Source: Paramecium sonneborni
Taxonomy: Eukaryota > Ciliophora > Oligohymenophorea > Peniculida > Parameciidae
Direction: 5' to 3'
Assembly: GCA_905182985.1 (NCBI GenBank)
Contig: CAJJDN010000010.1
Span: forward strand, 683,594-702,114
DNA length: 18,521 nucleotides
The notes under the pieces were generated by a model. It was not told the origin of the DNA. It searched no databases and was given only the letters and a program-made list of their open reading frames with translations. Both the position numbers and the translations under genes were made by a program. This document shows positions 1-11,531 of this stretch, piece after piece. Numbering within the stretch: the stretch's first letter is position 1; every line of letters begins with the position of its first letter.

Positions 1-25
1 AACTATTAAATTATTTAATAAATCA

Positions 26-1492
26 TCAAGAAATCAGACCTCTTTCTAATTTTCTCAATTCAAAGATGATCATTTTCCACATTCTAATGACAAATTGCTC
101 ACTATCGTCATCCAAGACCTTCTTAACAACTTTATTTATAATTGTTTATGGCTTCTCACGATTAAATAATCTTTTGATGATGGCATCAATAAATACTCTC
201 TCCTCTTGTGATAAATATTCTATACACCTCTCTCTTAGCCATGGACGGATCTTTTTCTCCAATAAGTTAGACTTGGAATTAACTAAATATATAATTAATA
301 CCTAGGCAAATAGCTACCAATTAATTTAAGTATTAAATAATTCTTCTTTTTCAGTAGGGATGGTTGCAAATATTTATTTAAGTTCTTCTTTCAAATCAAT
401 TTCCTTTTATAATTTCTCTTATTACATTTATTCAGCTTATTCTATTTATTGCTAGTTTTAAATCAAATATAATATAGAATTATTACTTGTTGCTATTGCA
501 ATTGTTATTATGTATATTAAGGTTCTGGTTCAGGTGGCTCTTAAACAATAACTACCATTTAAGGTGGTTCAGGTTCAGGAGGTTTTTGGGTCTTTAATAA
601 TTCTTTCTTTTTAAAGATTTCATCTTCTTCAAATTCCCTTTACCTGAATTTCTTTCTTTCGTTCATCTTAATCTTACCAATTTATTTACGTTCTTATTCA
701 CTGTCATAAGCTAATTCTTTTTCTAGATATTTTTAGAAATTTTTCTCTCGATCTATCTCTCTCTCTTTTTCTTTTTTTCTTTCTCTCTCTCTTTCATCCT
801 CTTTTTTCTTCCATTCTGTCATTTTCTCTTTATATTTTCTCTCTAATTCTGCTTTAGTATTATGTTTTTTAGCATCTCTTTCTCTCTCTCTTGGATGTTC
901 TTTCTTTTCTTCTTCTCTTTTTTTATCATTTTTAGTTTTAGTTACTGTACCTTCTAATTCTGATATAATTTTTTCTAACTTCTTTTTTATTTTTTCATCA
1001 TCTCTAGTAATATATTCTTAAAAAGATGTAAATTTAAATAATGCTCTATGTTCCTCTTTTTATTTATCCTTCTCTTCTAATTTAGCTCTTCTCTCTTCCC
1101 ATTCTGTTTCTTTTTTATACATCCAACCATCTATCATCATTTATGATTTCTCTCCACCTTTTACAAGTAACTCCTTCTAGTTCAGAATCATACCATTAAG
1201 AAGGCGCAAACATTTTAATACACTTTCCATATTTTCAAATTCAGCATATCCAAAAGCTGTACCTTTTGATCTCTTCCATGATACTAATTGACCACATTCC
1301 TAACTAACTTTATAAAATTACTTTCAAAAGCTTTTCAACATTATCATTTGTTAATTCTTAAGGAAGGTTCTTTATAAATAGTTTCTTAGCTTCTTAAGGT
1401 TCTTGTATTTAACTTTTTGGATAAAAATCTTATTGCACTCCTTAAGGAATGTCTAAGTCTTGTAATCCTGGAACAGGAAAAAATGGTAACAT
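26..1492 (-). CDS. RBM25/Snu71-like splicing factor (RRM + RE-rich + PWI)
   Basis: Read with TAA/TAG as Gln, this gives about 459 residues ending at TGA 26-28. An RRM lies at about residues 38-106, with RNP2 LFIKNL and RNP1-like KGTAFGYAEF. The stretch CGQLVSWKR is characteristic of the RBM25 RRM. A long Arg/Glu/Lys-rich charged region follows, then a Pro-Glu segment. The last ~95 residues are a PWI domain with KKIRPWLRE in place of the family's RRIRPW, and RMWKMIIFELRK near the end. In other eukaryotes RBM25 and yeast Snu71 are nuclear U1 snRNP-associated proteins that influence 5' splice-site choice; the role here is inferred from that. Inferred introns are 1300-1321 (22 nt), 452-486 (35 nt) and 272-301 (30 nt, AAG acceptor, in frame and stop-free). 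The third is supported because its removal aligns the PWI domain, but it could be retained. Transcription diverges from the next gene 49 bp away. The pyrimidine-rich look of 600-1100 on the plus strand is the complement of the RE/K codons. Confidence 0.88.
272..301 (-). other. Probable 30-nt intron with AAG acceptor in the PWI domain
   Basis: It starts with GTATTA and ends with CCAAG. Length is a multiple of three and there is no in-frame TGA, so retention would insert ten residues without a frameshift. Removing it joins INWQLFAQ to SNLLEKKIRPW, which matches PWI domain spacing. An internal TAG 19 nt from the donor would shift the frame, so it is not the acceptor. Confidence 0.55.
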
Positions 1493-1541
1493 AAAATAAT
1501 TTAATTTAAGATATTTTATTAAATATACGTGTTCATTAAAT
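1493..1541. promoter_or_regulatory. 49-bp divergent intergenic region
   Basis: The only sequence between the start codons of the RBM25-like gene (minus) and the TFIIS-domain gene (plus). It must hold both 5' untranslated regions and core promoters, as is common in compact ciliate genomes. It is almost pure A/T. I see no recognisable motif. Confidence 0.5.
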
Positions 1542-2292
1542 ATGTTCTAAGAAGTCAGACCTGTAGAAAATACTAATTACGATAGAAGGGTACGTGAAAA
1601 TCAGAAAAATGAATTCAAAAAAATATTAGAAGAAGATTAAATTTCCGCTTAAATTGCAGAATAATTAGCAACATCCCTTGAATAGGAAGCATATACACTT
1701 TCAGGAGGTGATAATACAAGAGATTACAGAACTAGAGTTAATACTGTTAAAATGCGCTTAAAGGGCACTAAAGGTGAATTTCTTATACTATTTTAGGATA
1801 ATTGATTAGAACTGCTTTAGTAGAACAAATTATGACACCTAAAGAATTGATGTAATTAGATATGTCAAAACTAAGTGAAGATAGTGTTTAAGCTTTCTTA
1901 TAAAAAGAATAAAGAAGGTTACCTCAACCTTAAACCAATATTTAAAAAAATGTTCCATAAAGAGGTCCTCCAACCAGACATCTTCCTTCTGGTCCTCCTC
2001 CAACTAAAAATTAAGTTATGCCACCTCCTATCAAACAACAAACAGCTGAAAATTAATACCAAATTGTTAATTAATAATAAATTTCAGATTCATATAAGCT
2101 AGATAATTTAAATATCCAAACTTAAATTGAACAACAACCCTTTTATTAAGAATAAGAACTTAATCAACAAATTTAATTTAAGGATTCAAATTCTTAAATA
2201 TCAAATCAAGTTCCAAAAAATTAAATTTCTAATTCAAATAAATCAAAAGAAGTGACTTCTTCACAACTTTAAGTACATGGAAATAATAAAGT

Positions 2293-2335
<43 letters not shown>

Positions 2336-4699
2336 GATATACCTTAATTTAATAATAATCTTAATACATTAATAATTAATTAATTACCATCAAATATTTA
2401 AACTAAAGAATAAAAAAAGAACCCTTAAAATTTTTTAAATATTACCCCTCCTATTCCAACAGAGCAATAAAATAATTAAATGAATATTTAATAAGCCTAA
2501 ATTTAAAATTTTGAAGAAGAAGATTTAACTAATTTTGATTCTTTAAGGTAAAATCAAGAGAAATTGAATTAACTAGCAGAGCAATTAAGATCTGAAGAAT
2601 CTGAAGAATCAAATTTAGAAAATCAAGAAGATTCTGGCCCAAAATAAAATTGTAATTTTTCTCATCCTGAAAATTAATAAGATGAACTTGAATTTTAGGT
2701 TTAAAATAACATTATTAATGAAAATGTTTAAGATTTATCAGAAAATATCAATCATACTGAAAAATAAAGACAACTTAATACTGAAGAATAGTATTAAGAT
2801 TAATAATAAAATGAAGATTTTTAATAGGAAACTATCTAACAATAAATTATTCATACAGAAGAATAAAATAATTAAGAATTCAGTCAATAATAAATCGCTT
2901 CATAAAATCATTCAATTGAAAAATAATAGGAGATTCCTCATTAAGAAATAAAAGAGGAAGAAATTTTGGTTCAATAAAATAATTTAGATTAGTAAGTAAA
3001 ATAATTAAATGAGAGGATTGATTAAAATTAACCTTAATAAAATAAATAATAATAATAAACAAAACAAATTATTTAATCTTAAAAAGATGCATTTAATTTC
3101 AAAAGTGAATAAATATTAAAATAGCAAGAAGAGCAAATAGAAAACTTAGGTATTTTGACATAAACCCCAAAATTTACAATTTAATTATAATAATAGTAAA
3201 CTTAATAAATAGATGTTACTGTATTTGAATAAATGATAAAATAAAGGGATATTTATTATGAAAAATAGATTAGTTAATTAATTAAATAAAATAAGGACCT
3301 TTAACATTCTATTGTTTAATTTTAATAGGATCATTTGAAAATAATTTAGGATTTATAATAAAAGAATGTGAATTATCAAGTTTAGATTCAATAACTTTAA
3401 AATGAAAATTAGCTTTTGAAAACGTCTTTATAAAATTAGGAACAAAATTCTTTAAAATAACTTAATTAGTTAAAAGAGCAAATTTAGAGTGAAAGAAAAT
3501 AATTTTAAAAACTCCAAGAGATTTAATAAATGGAAAAATAAAATGAAAGACATTTTATTGAAAAATTGCATTCAAATACTCAATAAAGAAGAGATATTAT
3601 TCATAAATATCGTTTATAGTAAACTTAATCAAATTTAGATGATTAAATTTCAATTTTATAAGGGTTATTAACTAAATTATAGCCACCTTAATTACCTAGG
3701 GTATAATAATTCTAATAGCCAGTTTAAATATAAACAAATATTTAGTAGCAAGTAGTATAAACATAAGTTACTGAACCTTCATCTACACATTAATATCACG
3801 TTCAATAGTAGAATCAATAATATTGGGCTAATGAAGATGAAGTAAACTTATAAGGTTAAATTGTAAATGCAGATTCTGGATCAACTTAATTGAAAACGGG
3901 AAATAATTAAATTCAAGTTTAAGATGTGCAAGATGTTTAAGATGTATAAGATGCTTAGGATGAATAATATGAATAGGATGCTTAAGTTGAATAATAAGAT
4001 TAATAAAATTAAGAAGATTAATAAAATGTGTATGAAGATGAACAATTTGATAAAATAAGTAATTAACAAGAAGAAATTATATAAGAGCAATAATAATTTA
4101 TATCAAATGAACCACATTTATATCCATAATAACAACAACAATAATAATTATTTTAATAAAATCAATAACAGTAAGATTAGTAATTCTAATAATAATAAAT
4201 ATTGGAACATGATTAGTAATAATCATACAATTCAAATTAATTCCATTTAGAAGATTAATTCTAAAATAATGAGATAGCTCATAGAACTGATAAAAATACT
4301 CATGAGAAGCAATAAATTAATGAATTATAATTAAATGCTGATGAATTATAATAAATATAACTCACTAATAATGGAATTCAAGGAAATACATATAACCCTC
4401 CTCCACCAAGAAAACAAAATCATCAAAAATAAGAAAATTAAACAGCGTTTGTTCATCCTCGATTAGCTCATAAATAAGATAATCAAAATTCATAATAATA
4501 AAATTAATGGTAGAATCTTTAATAAAATAATCCATTTTTGGATTATTAAGGAGCAGAAGAATATTTCCAAACAAGTAATTAAACTAATTTCTAGTAATTT
4601 TTTGAGAAATAAGTTGAAAAACCAAAATAAACAGCAGTTCAATAAAGAACAAAATAAACAAATAGAAGAGCTAATGTACCAGGATCATTGTTTGATTGA
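1542..4699 (+). CDS. TFIIS central-domain protein with long Gln/Asn-rich tail
   Basis: About 1044 residues, from ATG 1542 to TGA 4697-4699, with one 23-nt intron at 1774-1796 (GTG...TAG). Residues ~14-116 resemble the TFIIS central (TFS2M) domain: an N-terminal helix (RRVRENQKNEFKKIL), then DYRTRVNTVKMRLKGTKGQ, then LIRTALVEQIMTPKELMQLD. In TFIIS, PHF3/DIDO and Bye1 this domain binds RNA polymerase II. I see no C-terminal zinc ribbon with the catalytic DE pair, so it is probably not a cleavage factor; a PHF3/Bye1-like adaptor role is an inference. A Pro-rich linker follows (RGPPTRHLPSGPPP). The remaining ~900 residues are extremely rich in Gln, Asn, Glu and Lys, with a pure polyQ run, a VQD repeat and coiled-coil-prone stretches. 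The frame stays open through this low-complexity region, which argues that it is coding. The Dicer-like gene follows on the same strand after 320 bp. Confidence 0.8.
2294..2335 (+). repeat. (TAA)14 microsatellite encoding polyglutamine
   Basis: Fourteen consecutive TAA triplets, in frame with the TFIIS-domain gene, encode 14 glutamines under the ciliate code. Under the standard code this would be a run of stops. Pure triplet runs are prone to length change, and any change here would keep the frame. Confidence 0.9.
3917..3961 (+). repeat. Nine-nucleotide tandem repeat encoding Val-Gln-Asp
   Basis: Five in-frame units of 9 nt read VQD four times, then AQD. Gln codons differ between units (TAA, CAA, TAA, TAA, TAG), so the units have diverged by synonymous change while the peptide stayed the same. 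Degenerate Asp/Glu/Gln units continue for about 60 nt more. Confidence 0.75.
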
Positions 4700-5019
4700 T
4701 AATTTTATGATTTATCTATGTGAATATGATTTAATTTTAATGAGTTAAAATTATAATTTTTGTTAGACAAAATTATTAGACTTGATTAAAATTTTTTTTT
4801 TCAATTATTTAAAAATTTTATATAAATAGTTTAATTTATCTTTGATAAGAATAGAAATATTAGATTATTCATAGAAGTCAATCTATTTTTAATTTTAAAA
4901 AATTCAAACAATTTTTGTTGAATACAAATTATATAATAAAAAATAGAATTATAAATCAAGCAATTTTTTTTCCCTTTATAAAGTCAGCAAATACAGATTG
5001 AAAATAATATTTTAGTAAA
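4700..5019. other. 320-bp intergenic region, no gene seen
   Basis: Very AT-rich with homopolymer T and A tracts. It holds the 3' end of the TFIIS-domain gene and the 5' region of the Dicer-like gene. I find no open frame continuing from either side, no tRNA-like fold and no repeat. An in-frame TGA at 4999-5001 limits the Dicer-like gene to the ATG at 5020. Confidence 0.6.
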
Positions 5020-7488
5020 ATGAGTGATTTGAAATCAGAGTGCTAAGAAATCAATAATTGGTTTATTAAAAATACTTTCTAATATGAAATTCCATATTGC
5101 TTTACCGCATCCTATAAAAATGATAAAGCTTATTTATCTATACTTTCAACAAATATTGGTTTAGTAACTTCAAGATCAATTCTTTAAAATTATAGACCTA
5201 TAAAAATATATCATATAGATGGTCCAAGTACAGAATATACAGAAATTTATTTCAAAAATGTAAATTAGGAAATATCTTTTGATTATGCTTCAATTAGTAA
5301 AGTTTTTGATTATAATGTGAGATTATAAATGAGTTGGTATATGCTATCACCAAAAAATATAAAATCTCATACAATAAATTTTCATAATTTCATAAATGGT
5401 GGATATAGAAATTATTTAATAGTACCTTTAATAAATGATTAAATAGATTATGATTTCATGTAGGAATTTATAAAATAGAGAGAAGGATAAGTAAATGGTT
5501 AATGTTTAAAGGATATGAATTTAGATGATCAAAAATTAAATGATTATTTATTTTATATACCTAAAACATAGTAAGTTAATTGTATTTATGCAATAATTTC
5601 ATAACCTTGGAAATAAACTGTGGATGAGTACTTTAATTTAATAAGTGAAAATTCTAAATTTACTATTGAATAACTTAAGGAATATTATTGTATAGATGAA
5701 ACAATTCTAAAAAAATCCATAGGTTATTTTTTTTATGAGCATTAATTCAAAACAAAAACTGAGAATATAAATCCAATTTTATAGTTAAGATCATATTAAA
5801 ATTAATACAATTAAAGAGATTTAGCTCTGGTTATTTTTAAATAGGTAACAACTATATAAAGAGTATAATATTATACAGAAGATTAAGTAAATAGTCTTGA
5901 GAATAAATCACAAAATTTGAAGATTCATACATGTAAGCCAAAATTAGAAATAAATACTTTAACAACACATATAATGCCTATATCAAATTTATTTCGTTAT
6001 CCTTTCAGTGTAGATTAATATGATAATTTTTTGATGCTCCCAACTTTTTTATTAGAATTAGAATAATAATTAATCGTAAGTGAATTTGCAAATTCTATTG
6101 GAATAGAACCAAGTCTAAGGGTTTAAAGAGCAATAAGTAGAGCTTCTTACAACAGAGATATAAATTATGAATTATTAGAGACATTAGGAGATTCAATTTT
6201 AAAATATTTAGCAACTCTTTAAGTAAGTTTAGGTCCATAAAATACGAATGAAAATATATTATCAGATTAAAGATCTTAAATTGTAAATAATAATTATATT
6301 GGTAAGCATTTATTTAAATATTAATATTTTGGATTATTCTATTATGTGAGATCTTTAGGACATCAAACAAAATGGTTTAGTCCAGTACTTTAAAATATTC
6401 ATTCAAATCATATATAACCTGAGCCTGTAAAATAAGTATCAGCAACTATGTTAGTATCCTTTTTAGCAGATATCTTTGAATCACTTATAGCATCTGTATT
6501 TCTAGATAAAGATTCACTTTATGATGTTTATAAATTTCTTTTACATTTAAGACATCCTGTATGTTATTATCCAGCAACAGAAAAATACTATCCTAAATAA
6601 CCAATAGTTTAGTAATATCAATTTCCTATAATGCATAATTATATGAGTTTCAAAGATTTGATTAATCCAGTCAGATAATTGTCAGAATTAGAAAAATAAC
6701 ATTTCTAAAAGAATTAAATAGAATATTTAAATTATTTATAAAGTGAAGTAATTGAATACTAGTTTCATAATAAATATATTTTATATGAGTCTTTTAGAGT
6801 TCAAGGATCAAATATGGATATTGATTTGCCATTGGAATTGTATTATAAATTTCTTTTAAATTCAAATACACCTTCTACAAGAGGACATTAAATGTTAGAA
6901 CTTTTAGGTGATGCAGTATTGGAATGTTACATTATGTGTAATTGTTTTAATTAGATTATGTTTAAATTTACTCCTACAAATTTATATAAAATAAAAATGG
7001 TATTATTATCAAATTCATTTTTATCAAAAATAGCTATTTGCTATAATATTATGCATAATTTTTAAGATCCTGCTATAATATAATTTATAGAATCAGTAAA
7101 ATTAGATGAGAAATTTACTTATTATAATGGAAATTTCGTAAGAGTTCCAAAAGTACTGTCTGATACTTTTGAAGCCCTTGTAGGAGCTTTATTTATGGAT
7201 GGAGGATGGTAACCAGTGTGCAATTTTTTATAAAAGGTTTACTTAAAATTTATTCCATTTGTATGTACTTATTTAAATGACATTGATGATCATGTTATTG
7301 ATAGAGTACATCAATATTCAGCTAGTAAATAAGGTCATATGGATATTAAATCATTTAAACAAGAAAATGGATAATTTTGTTATGAAATCAGAATTGATGG
7401 ACAAATTGTTGGTAGATTTACTCATGAGCATGAAAGAGTTGCAAAAGAAAAGGCTTGTGAATCAGCATGCAAAAAATTAAAGATATGA
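5020..7488 (+). CDS. Dicer-like protein, two RNase III domains, no helicase
   Basis: A single uninterrupted frame of 822 residues, starting at the first ATG after an in-frame TGA. The C-terminal half is the Dicer catalytic core. RNase IIIa has ELLETLGD (E387, D391) and ADIFESL (D484, E487). RNase IIIb has MLELLGD (E627, D631) and LSDTFEALVGA (D715, E718). All eight metal-binding acidic residues are present, so both active sites look intact. Residues ~757-822 form a dsRBD-like end (VAKEKACESACKKL). The N-terminal ~340 residues have no DExD/H helicase motifs; they may hold platform/PAZ-like sequence, but I cannot show it. Lack of a helicase is typical of the Paramecium DCL class, whose members make scnRNAs (DCL2/DCL3) or iesRNAs (DCL5) during sexual development. 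DCR1-type siRNA Dicers are larger. Which DCL this is cannot be told from sequence alone. No intron is needed, unlike most neighbours. Confidence 0.9.
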
Positions 7489-7589
7489 TTTATCATAAAT
7501 TAATTATTAAAATTCAACATTTGATTTATTAACAATTTATATATTAAATTTATATGGAATAAATATATTAGATAAATAACAAATGAATA
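7489..7589. other. 101-bp convergent 3' intergenic region
   Basis: Lies between the stop codons of the Dicer-like gene (plus) and the Rab gene (minus). It must hold both polyadenylation regions. AT-rich, with no motif that I can distinguish. Confidence 0.5.
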
Positions 7590-8360
<771 letters not shown>

Positions 8361-8861
8361 AATATTTTAAATAAATAAAAAATTGAATTCTTATTTTTAT
8401 TATTTATAAAAATTATCATTCACCAATCTTTCAACATTCCCCTCTATTAAAATTATTAACTATTTCATCATTAATTTTGATCTAAATTTACTCAACTAAT
8501 TTTATTTATATTATCTTTAAATAATATAAGTTAAATTATTAAGTGAATAATTTATAGTATTTCAAATATTTATCTAATTAATTAATATAGAAATATTTAG
8601 AAAGTTTTTGGTTAATAATATAAGATAAAATAATTAATATTAGATTGTGTGAGAAAATGTATAAATAAGTATTGTGTTATAGTTTATAAATTTGGATGTA
8701 TATAATTGTAAAATTGATGTTATGATAAATTAAATTAAATTTAGATTTATAGTTCTGAATCTTAATTAGAATATAAAATGAGTATAATGATAAAGATACA
8801 ATGAATTATTAAGGTGAAAATAGGAGTAGCAATATAAATTAAATATTTAATTTGTGGTTGA
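8361..8861. other. 501-bp divergent intergenic region, no gene seen
   Basis: The longest gap in the window, between the starts of the Rab gene (minus) and the unrecognised gene at 8862 (plus). It is composed of A/T-rich words with no long frame in either code, no tRNA-like cloverleaf and no clear repeat. It presumably carries two promoters. A small noncoding RNA cannot be excluded by eye. Confidence 0.55.
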
Positions 8862-10234
8862 ATGTCTATTACGGTTGAAGAATTGGCAGCAAATATCGAG
8901 ACAGTCTTAGCCTCTTTAGGAGATGAGAAGATGTATATGAAAGTATAATGGATAGGGTGAACTGGGAAGTGGTTGAGTAAACAGAGACTAACCTTATGAA
9001 AAATTTCGATTAATTATTTGAGAGACTTTACACCTTGAAAGATTCATTATAAAGAGTGTTTCTGATAAACATAAAAAATTTAAGATAATATGATGCCAAA
9101 GATTTAGCTTAAAAGGTGAAAGATAAAAAGTTAGAGCCCGTCGTATTGAAATCATTGACATAATATGCATTTAAGAATGAGAAAGATGAGATTCTATTGA
9201 ATCCTTCATTAATAAAGGGATAAGTGAATAGTATAGTATTACCATGGGTTGGTAATAACTTATCAGTAACAGATAAAATAAAAGAGACAAATGAATGGTT
9301 GGATTAGAAATTAGCAGAATTAGAAGTATTTAAACCTAAGGAAAGTTCAGAATAAGCAAAAACATAAGAAATTCAACCTAAAAATGAAGGAAATGATAAA
9401 AGTATATAAATTTAATAATTATAAAGGTAATTATACTTTTAAGAGTGATAAATTGAATGAGATTGCATCATAAATTCAAATAATGCATATTCCAAGCACA
9501 AATAATATGATAAGCATAAAGACATATACATAAATTGTTGAAGGTAGTGTAGATTTGGCAGAACCAGAGTTTATAAGAATTACACTTGAAAATAGAAAAG
9601 CAAGAAGAGATGTTTTATATTCAGATGGAGCAAAATATGTTTAATTATTGTTAGATTATGTAAATGACATTGAAAATCTTTTGATGAAAGCATAAGAAGA
9701 AATTTGCAAAAAGATAGATATTTCATAATAAACATTAGAATAGAGTGAAATGTTATTAATGGAAAGAGGTTTAGGTTAACATGTATTCATGTTATAAGCT
9801 TAAGCTAGATAAAGAATTAAGGATAAGTTGCCAAAATAAAAGTAAGTTTAAATGAATGCTACAAAAGAAATCATTAGATATTAAATTAAATTATTAAATG
9901 AAAAACAAGACTTCTTGAAAAATATGATTGATAAATTACCAACTACATATGAATCTGGATAATTAGTACCTATGGTTTTGAATTTGGTTATGGGAGATAT
10001 GATATTTGAAGAACATAGCTATGAAGAGGAAGATTACATTTCAAATCTTGAAAATCCATGTATTACTACTTAAAATCTTTAGAATTGTTCCAAGATCCAG
10101 ACATGATGGAATTGTTGAAATCCATTGAAACAGGAGTCGTTAATTTATTAGGAAAAACAGCATTTGCTTAACCACCTTAAGGTATGATGGGTAACATTCC
10201 ACCATAAATGTTGTAAAGATAGTAGCAATAATGA
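8862..10234 (+). CDS. Unrecognised 433-residue protein, mostly helical
   Basis: Three introns join one 434-codon frame: 8933-8955 (23 nt, GTA...TAG), 9402-9426 (25 nt, AAG acceptor) and 10060-10082 (23 nt, GTA...TAG). The start is MSITVEELAAN and the end is TGA 10232-10234 after a short poly-Gln tail. I do not recognise a domain. Residues 1-130 look like an amphipathic helical segment with a Trp-containing patch (LPWVGNNL). Then comes a charged linker (KPKESSEQAK), and a second region rich in Gln/Lys/Glu helices. Near the C-terminus ENPQLFQDPDMMELLKSIETG precedes a Pro/Gln/Met-rich tail (PPQGMMGNIPP). No signal peptide or membrane segment is seen. Codons in the first exons are less A/T-biased than in the neighbours, which might reflect strong expression. 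Without the second intron the gene would read as two overlapping frames; the joined frame reads smoothly across the junction, so a single gene is preferred. Confidence 0.75.
9402..9426 (+). other. 25-nt intron with AAG acceptor joining two frames
   Basis: Starts GTATAT and ends TAAAG. No TAG acceptor exists at a usable distance, and length is not a multiple of three, so splicing is required to join NEGNDKS to NYTFKSDK. Unspliced, translation stops at a TGA about 30 bases past the intron. Confidence 0.65.
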
Positions 10235-10290
10235 TAAATGTACATTTAGCATTAAATCATATAAATATATATATATAACAATATTATTCT

Positions 10291-11494
10291 ATGGCAATCA
10301 ATGCATCAACTAATTTGATCGCTGTACAAACTTCAAATGCTATTAAACTTATTGATCCTAAAACTAGCTCAATTTTGCAAACCATAGAATCAGACATTAA
10401 AACTGTATGTTTCTCAATGTAAAGCATTCTCATTTTCTCATCCAAAAATGTTTTATCCTGTTTTGATTATTAAGGACAAGAATTATGGAAATAACATATT
10501 GGAGGAGAATCTACCATCGTTTTTGCCTTTGAATATCATTCAATCTATGGCATTATTTACACTAATAAAGATTTTAGAATCTATACATAAATTTAAGAAT
10601 TCAAATCTACTCTAGATTTTGTTGCCAAAGAAATCACTAAAGTTTAACAGTCTTAATAGTATTTATTAGTTGTGGATGATATTTAAAATAGTAAACATTT
10701 TTATCATTATTAGATGTTAATATGTTTCTTTTAGATGATATTATTCTCTTGAAAACTAAACCATTTAAAGTATTCACTGGTAATACTTTATAAATTAATG
10801 ACTTTGTACTCAAAAATGTACTTGCTACTATTTCCAAAGATAAGGAATTAATAATCTTTGATATTTCAACAACTCAAATGTATTCTTTATATATATCTTT
10901 AGCATATTCTAAACTTAATTAGATTCAGAACCATTAACTATAGATATTGATCTTGATTATGCTTATGTAGGATGTGTTAATAAGAATATTTATTAAATTA
11001 AATACAATCAATAATCAATTAATTATACTATTCAACCAACAACCTAAATAAATAAAAGAAAATTACTTATTGGCCATTTAAGTGAAATAAAAAGTGTTAA
11101 ATTATTTTTTGAAAATGGTCACAACTTTATTACTAGTAATTCTGAAGATGGACAAATCTACATTTGGTAAATTGATGGTAATTCAACTACTCTTTCTAGA
11201 AAGATTTTGACACTCTAAGCCTAAAAACTTTACATTCTTAAAAGACCTTAGGAATATCAATTATAAAGTGAAGAACAAATTCTTTTTAAATCAAAGCGAT
11301 TATTACAAACAAAACCTTTAAAAAAATCAAAGTATACATCTAACTAATTTATGATATGCAAGAAAAGAATATAAAAATTTAAATTATCTTTTAATTTTAC
11401 AACCTAATCTACCTAGAATGTGATTGATCCTTAAATCAATTAAATAATTGAAGAAAATTAGAAATTAAAATAGATAATACATTAATTGTTGTGA
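10291..11494 (+). CDS. WD-repeat protein, probably WDR18/Ipi3-like
   Basis: 385 residues from ATG 10291 to TGA 11492-11494, with introns 10691-10713 and 10880-10902 (both 23 nt, TAG). Several degenerate WD-type blades are visible; the clearest is near residue 250 (GHLSEIKSVKLFF, then SNSEDGQIYIWQ). Just before it, PLTIDIDLDYAYVGCVNKNIYQI resembles the WDR18 blade containing a 'cgg-seGsIfqvdl' strand, and blade order fits WDR18/Ipi3. That protein is a subunit of the Rix1/PELP1-TEX10-WDR18 complex, which matures 60S pre-ribosomes in the nucleus. The C-terminus after the propeller is basic and ends in a short helix (EENQKLKQIIHQLL), as expected for a tail that docks to a partner. The propeller assignment is strong; the specific orthology is tentative. 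It lies 56 bp from the upstream gene and 37 bp from the downstream one. Confidence 0.75.
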
Positions 11495-11531
11495 ATAAAT
11501 TAATAAAATTTTTATTTCAATATAATTAAGG

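Noticed and set aside
600..1000. Pyrimidine-rich (TCT/CTTT) tract that looks like simple repeat DNA
   Set aside because: On the minus strand it encodes the Arg/Glu/Lys-rich domain of the RBM25-like protein in an open frame.
66..4574. Short standard-code ORFs on both strands (for example 66-305 plus, 2682-2951 plus, 3881-4090 minus)
   Set aside because: They are out-of-frame shadows of the RBM25-like and TFIIS-domain genes. The Leu/Ile-rich minus ORF at 3881-4090 looks like a membrane peptide only because it is the complement of Gln/Asn/Asp-rich codons.
7277..7480. 67-residue plus ORF overlapping the Dicer-like gene's 3' end
   Set aside because: It lies in another frame over the dsRBD-like region, which reads well in the main frame.
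9384..10234. A separate downstream gene starting at the ATG at 9384
   Set aside because: The 25-nt intron at 9402-9426 joins both frames into one protein of exactly 434 codons, and there is no intergenic space between the two halves.
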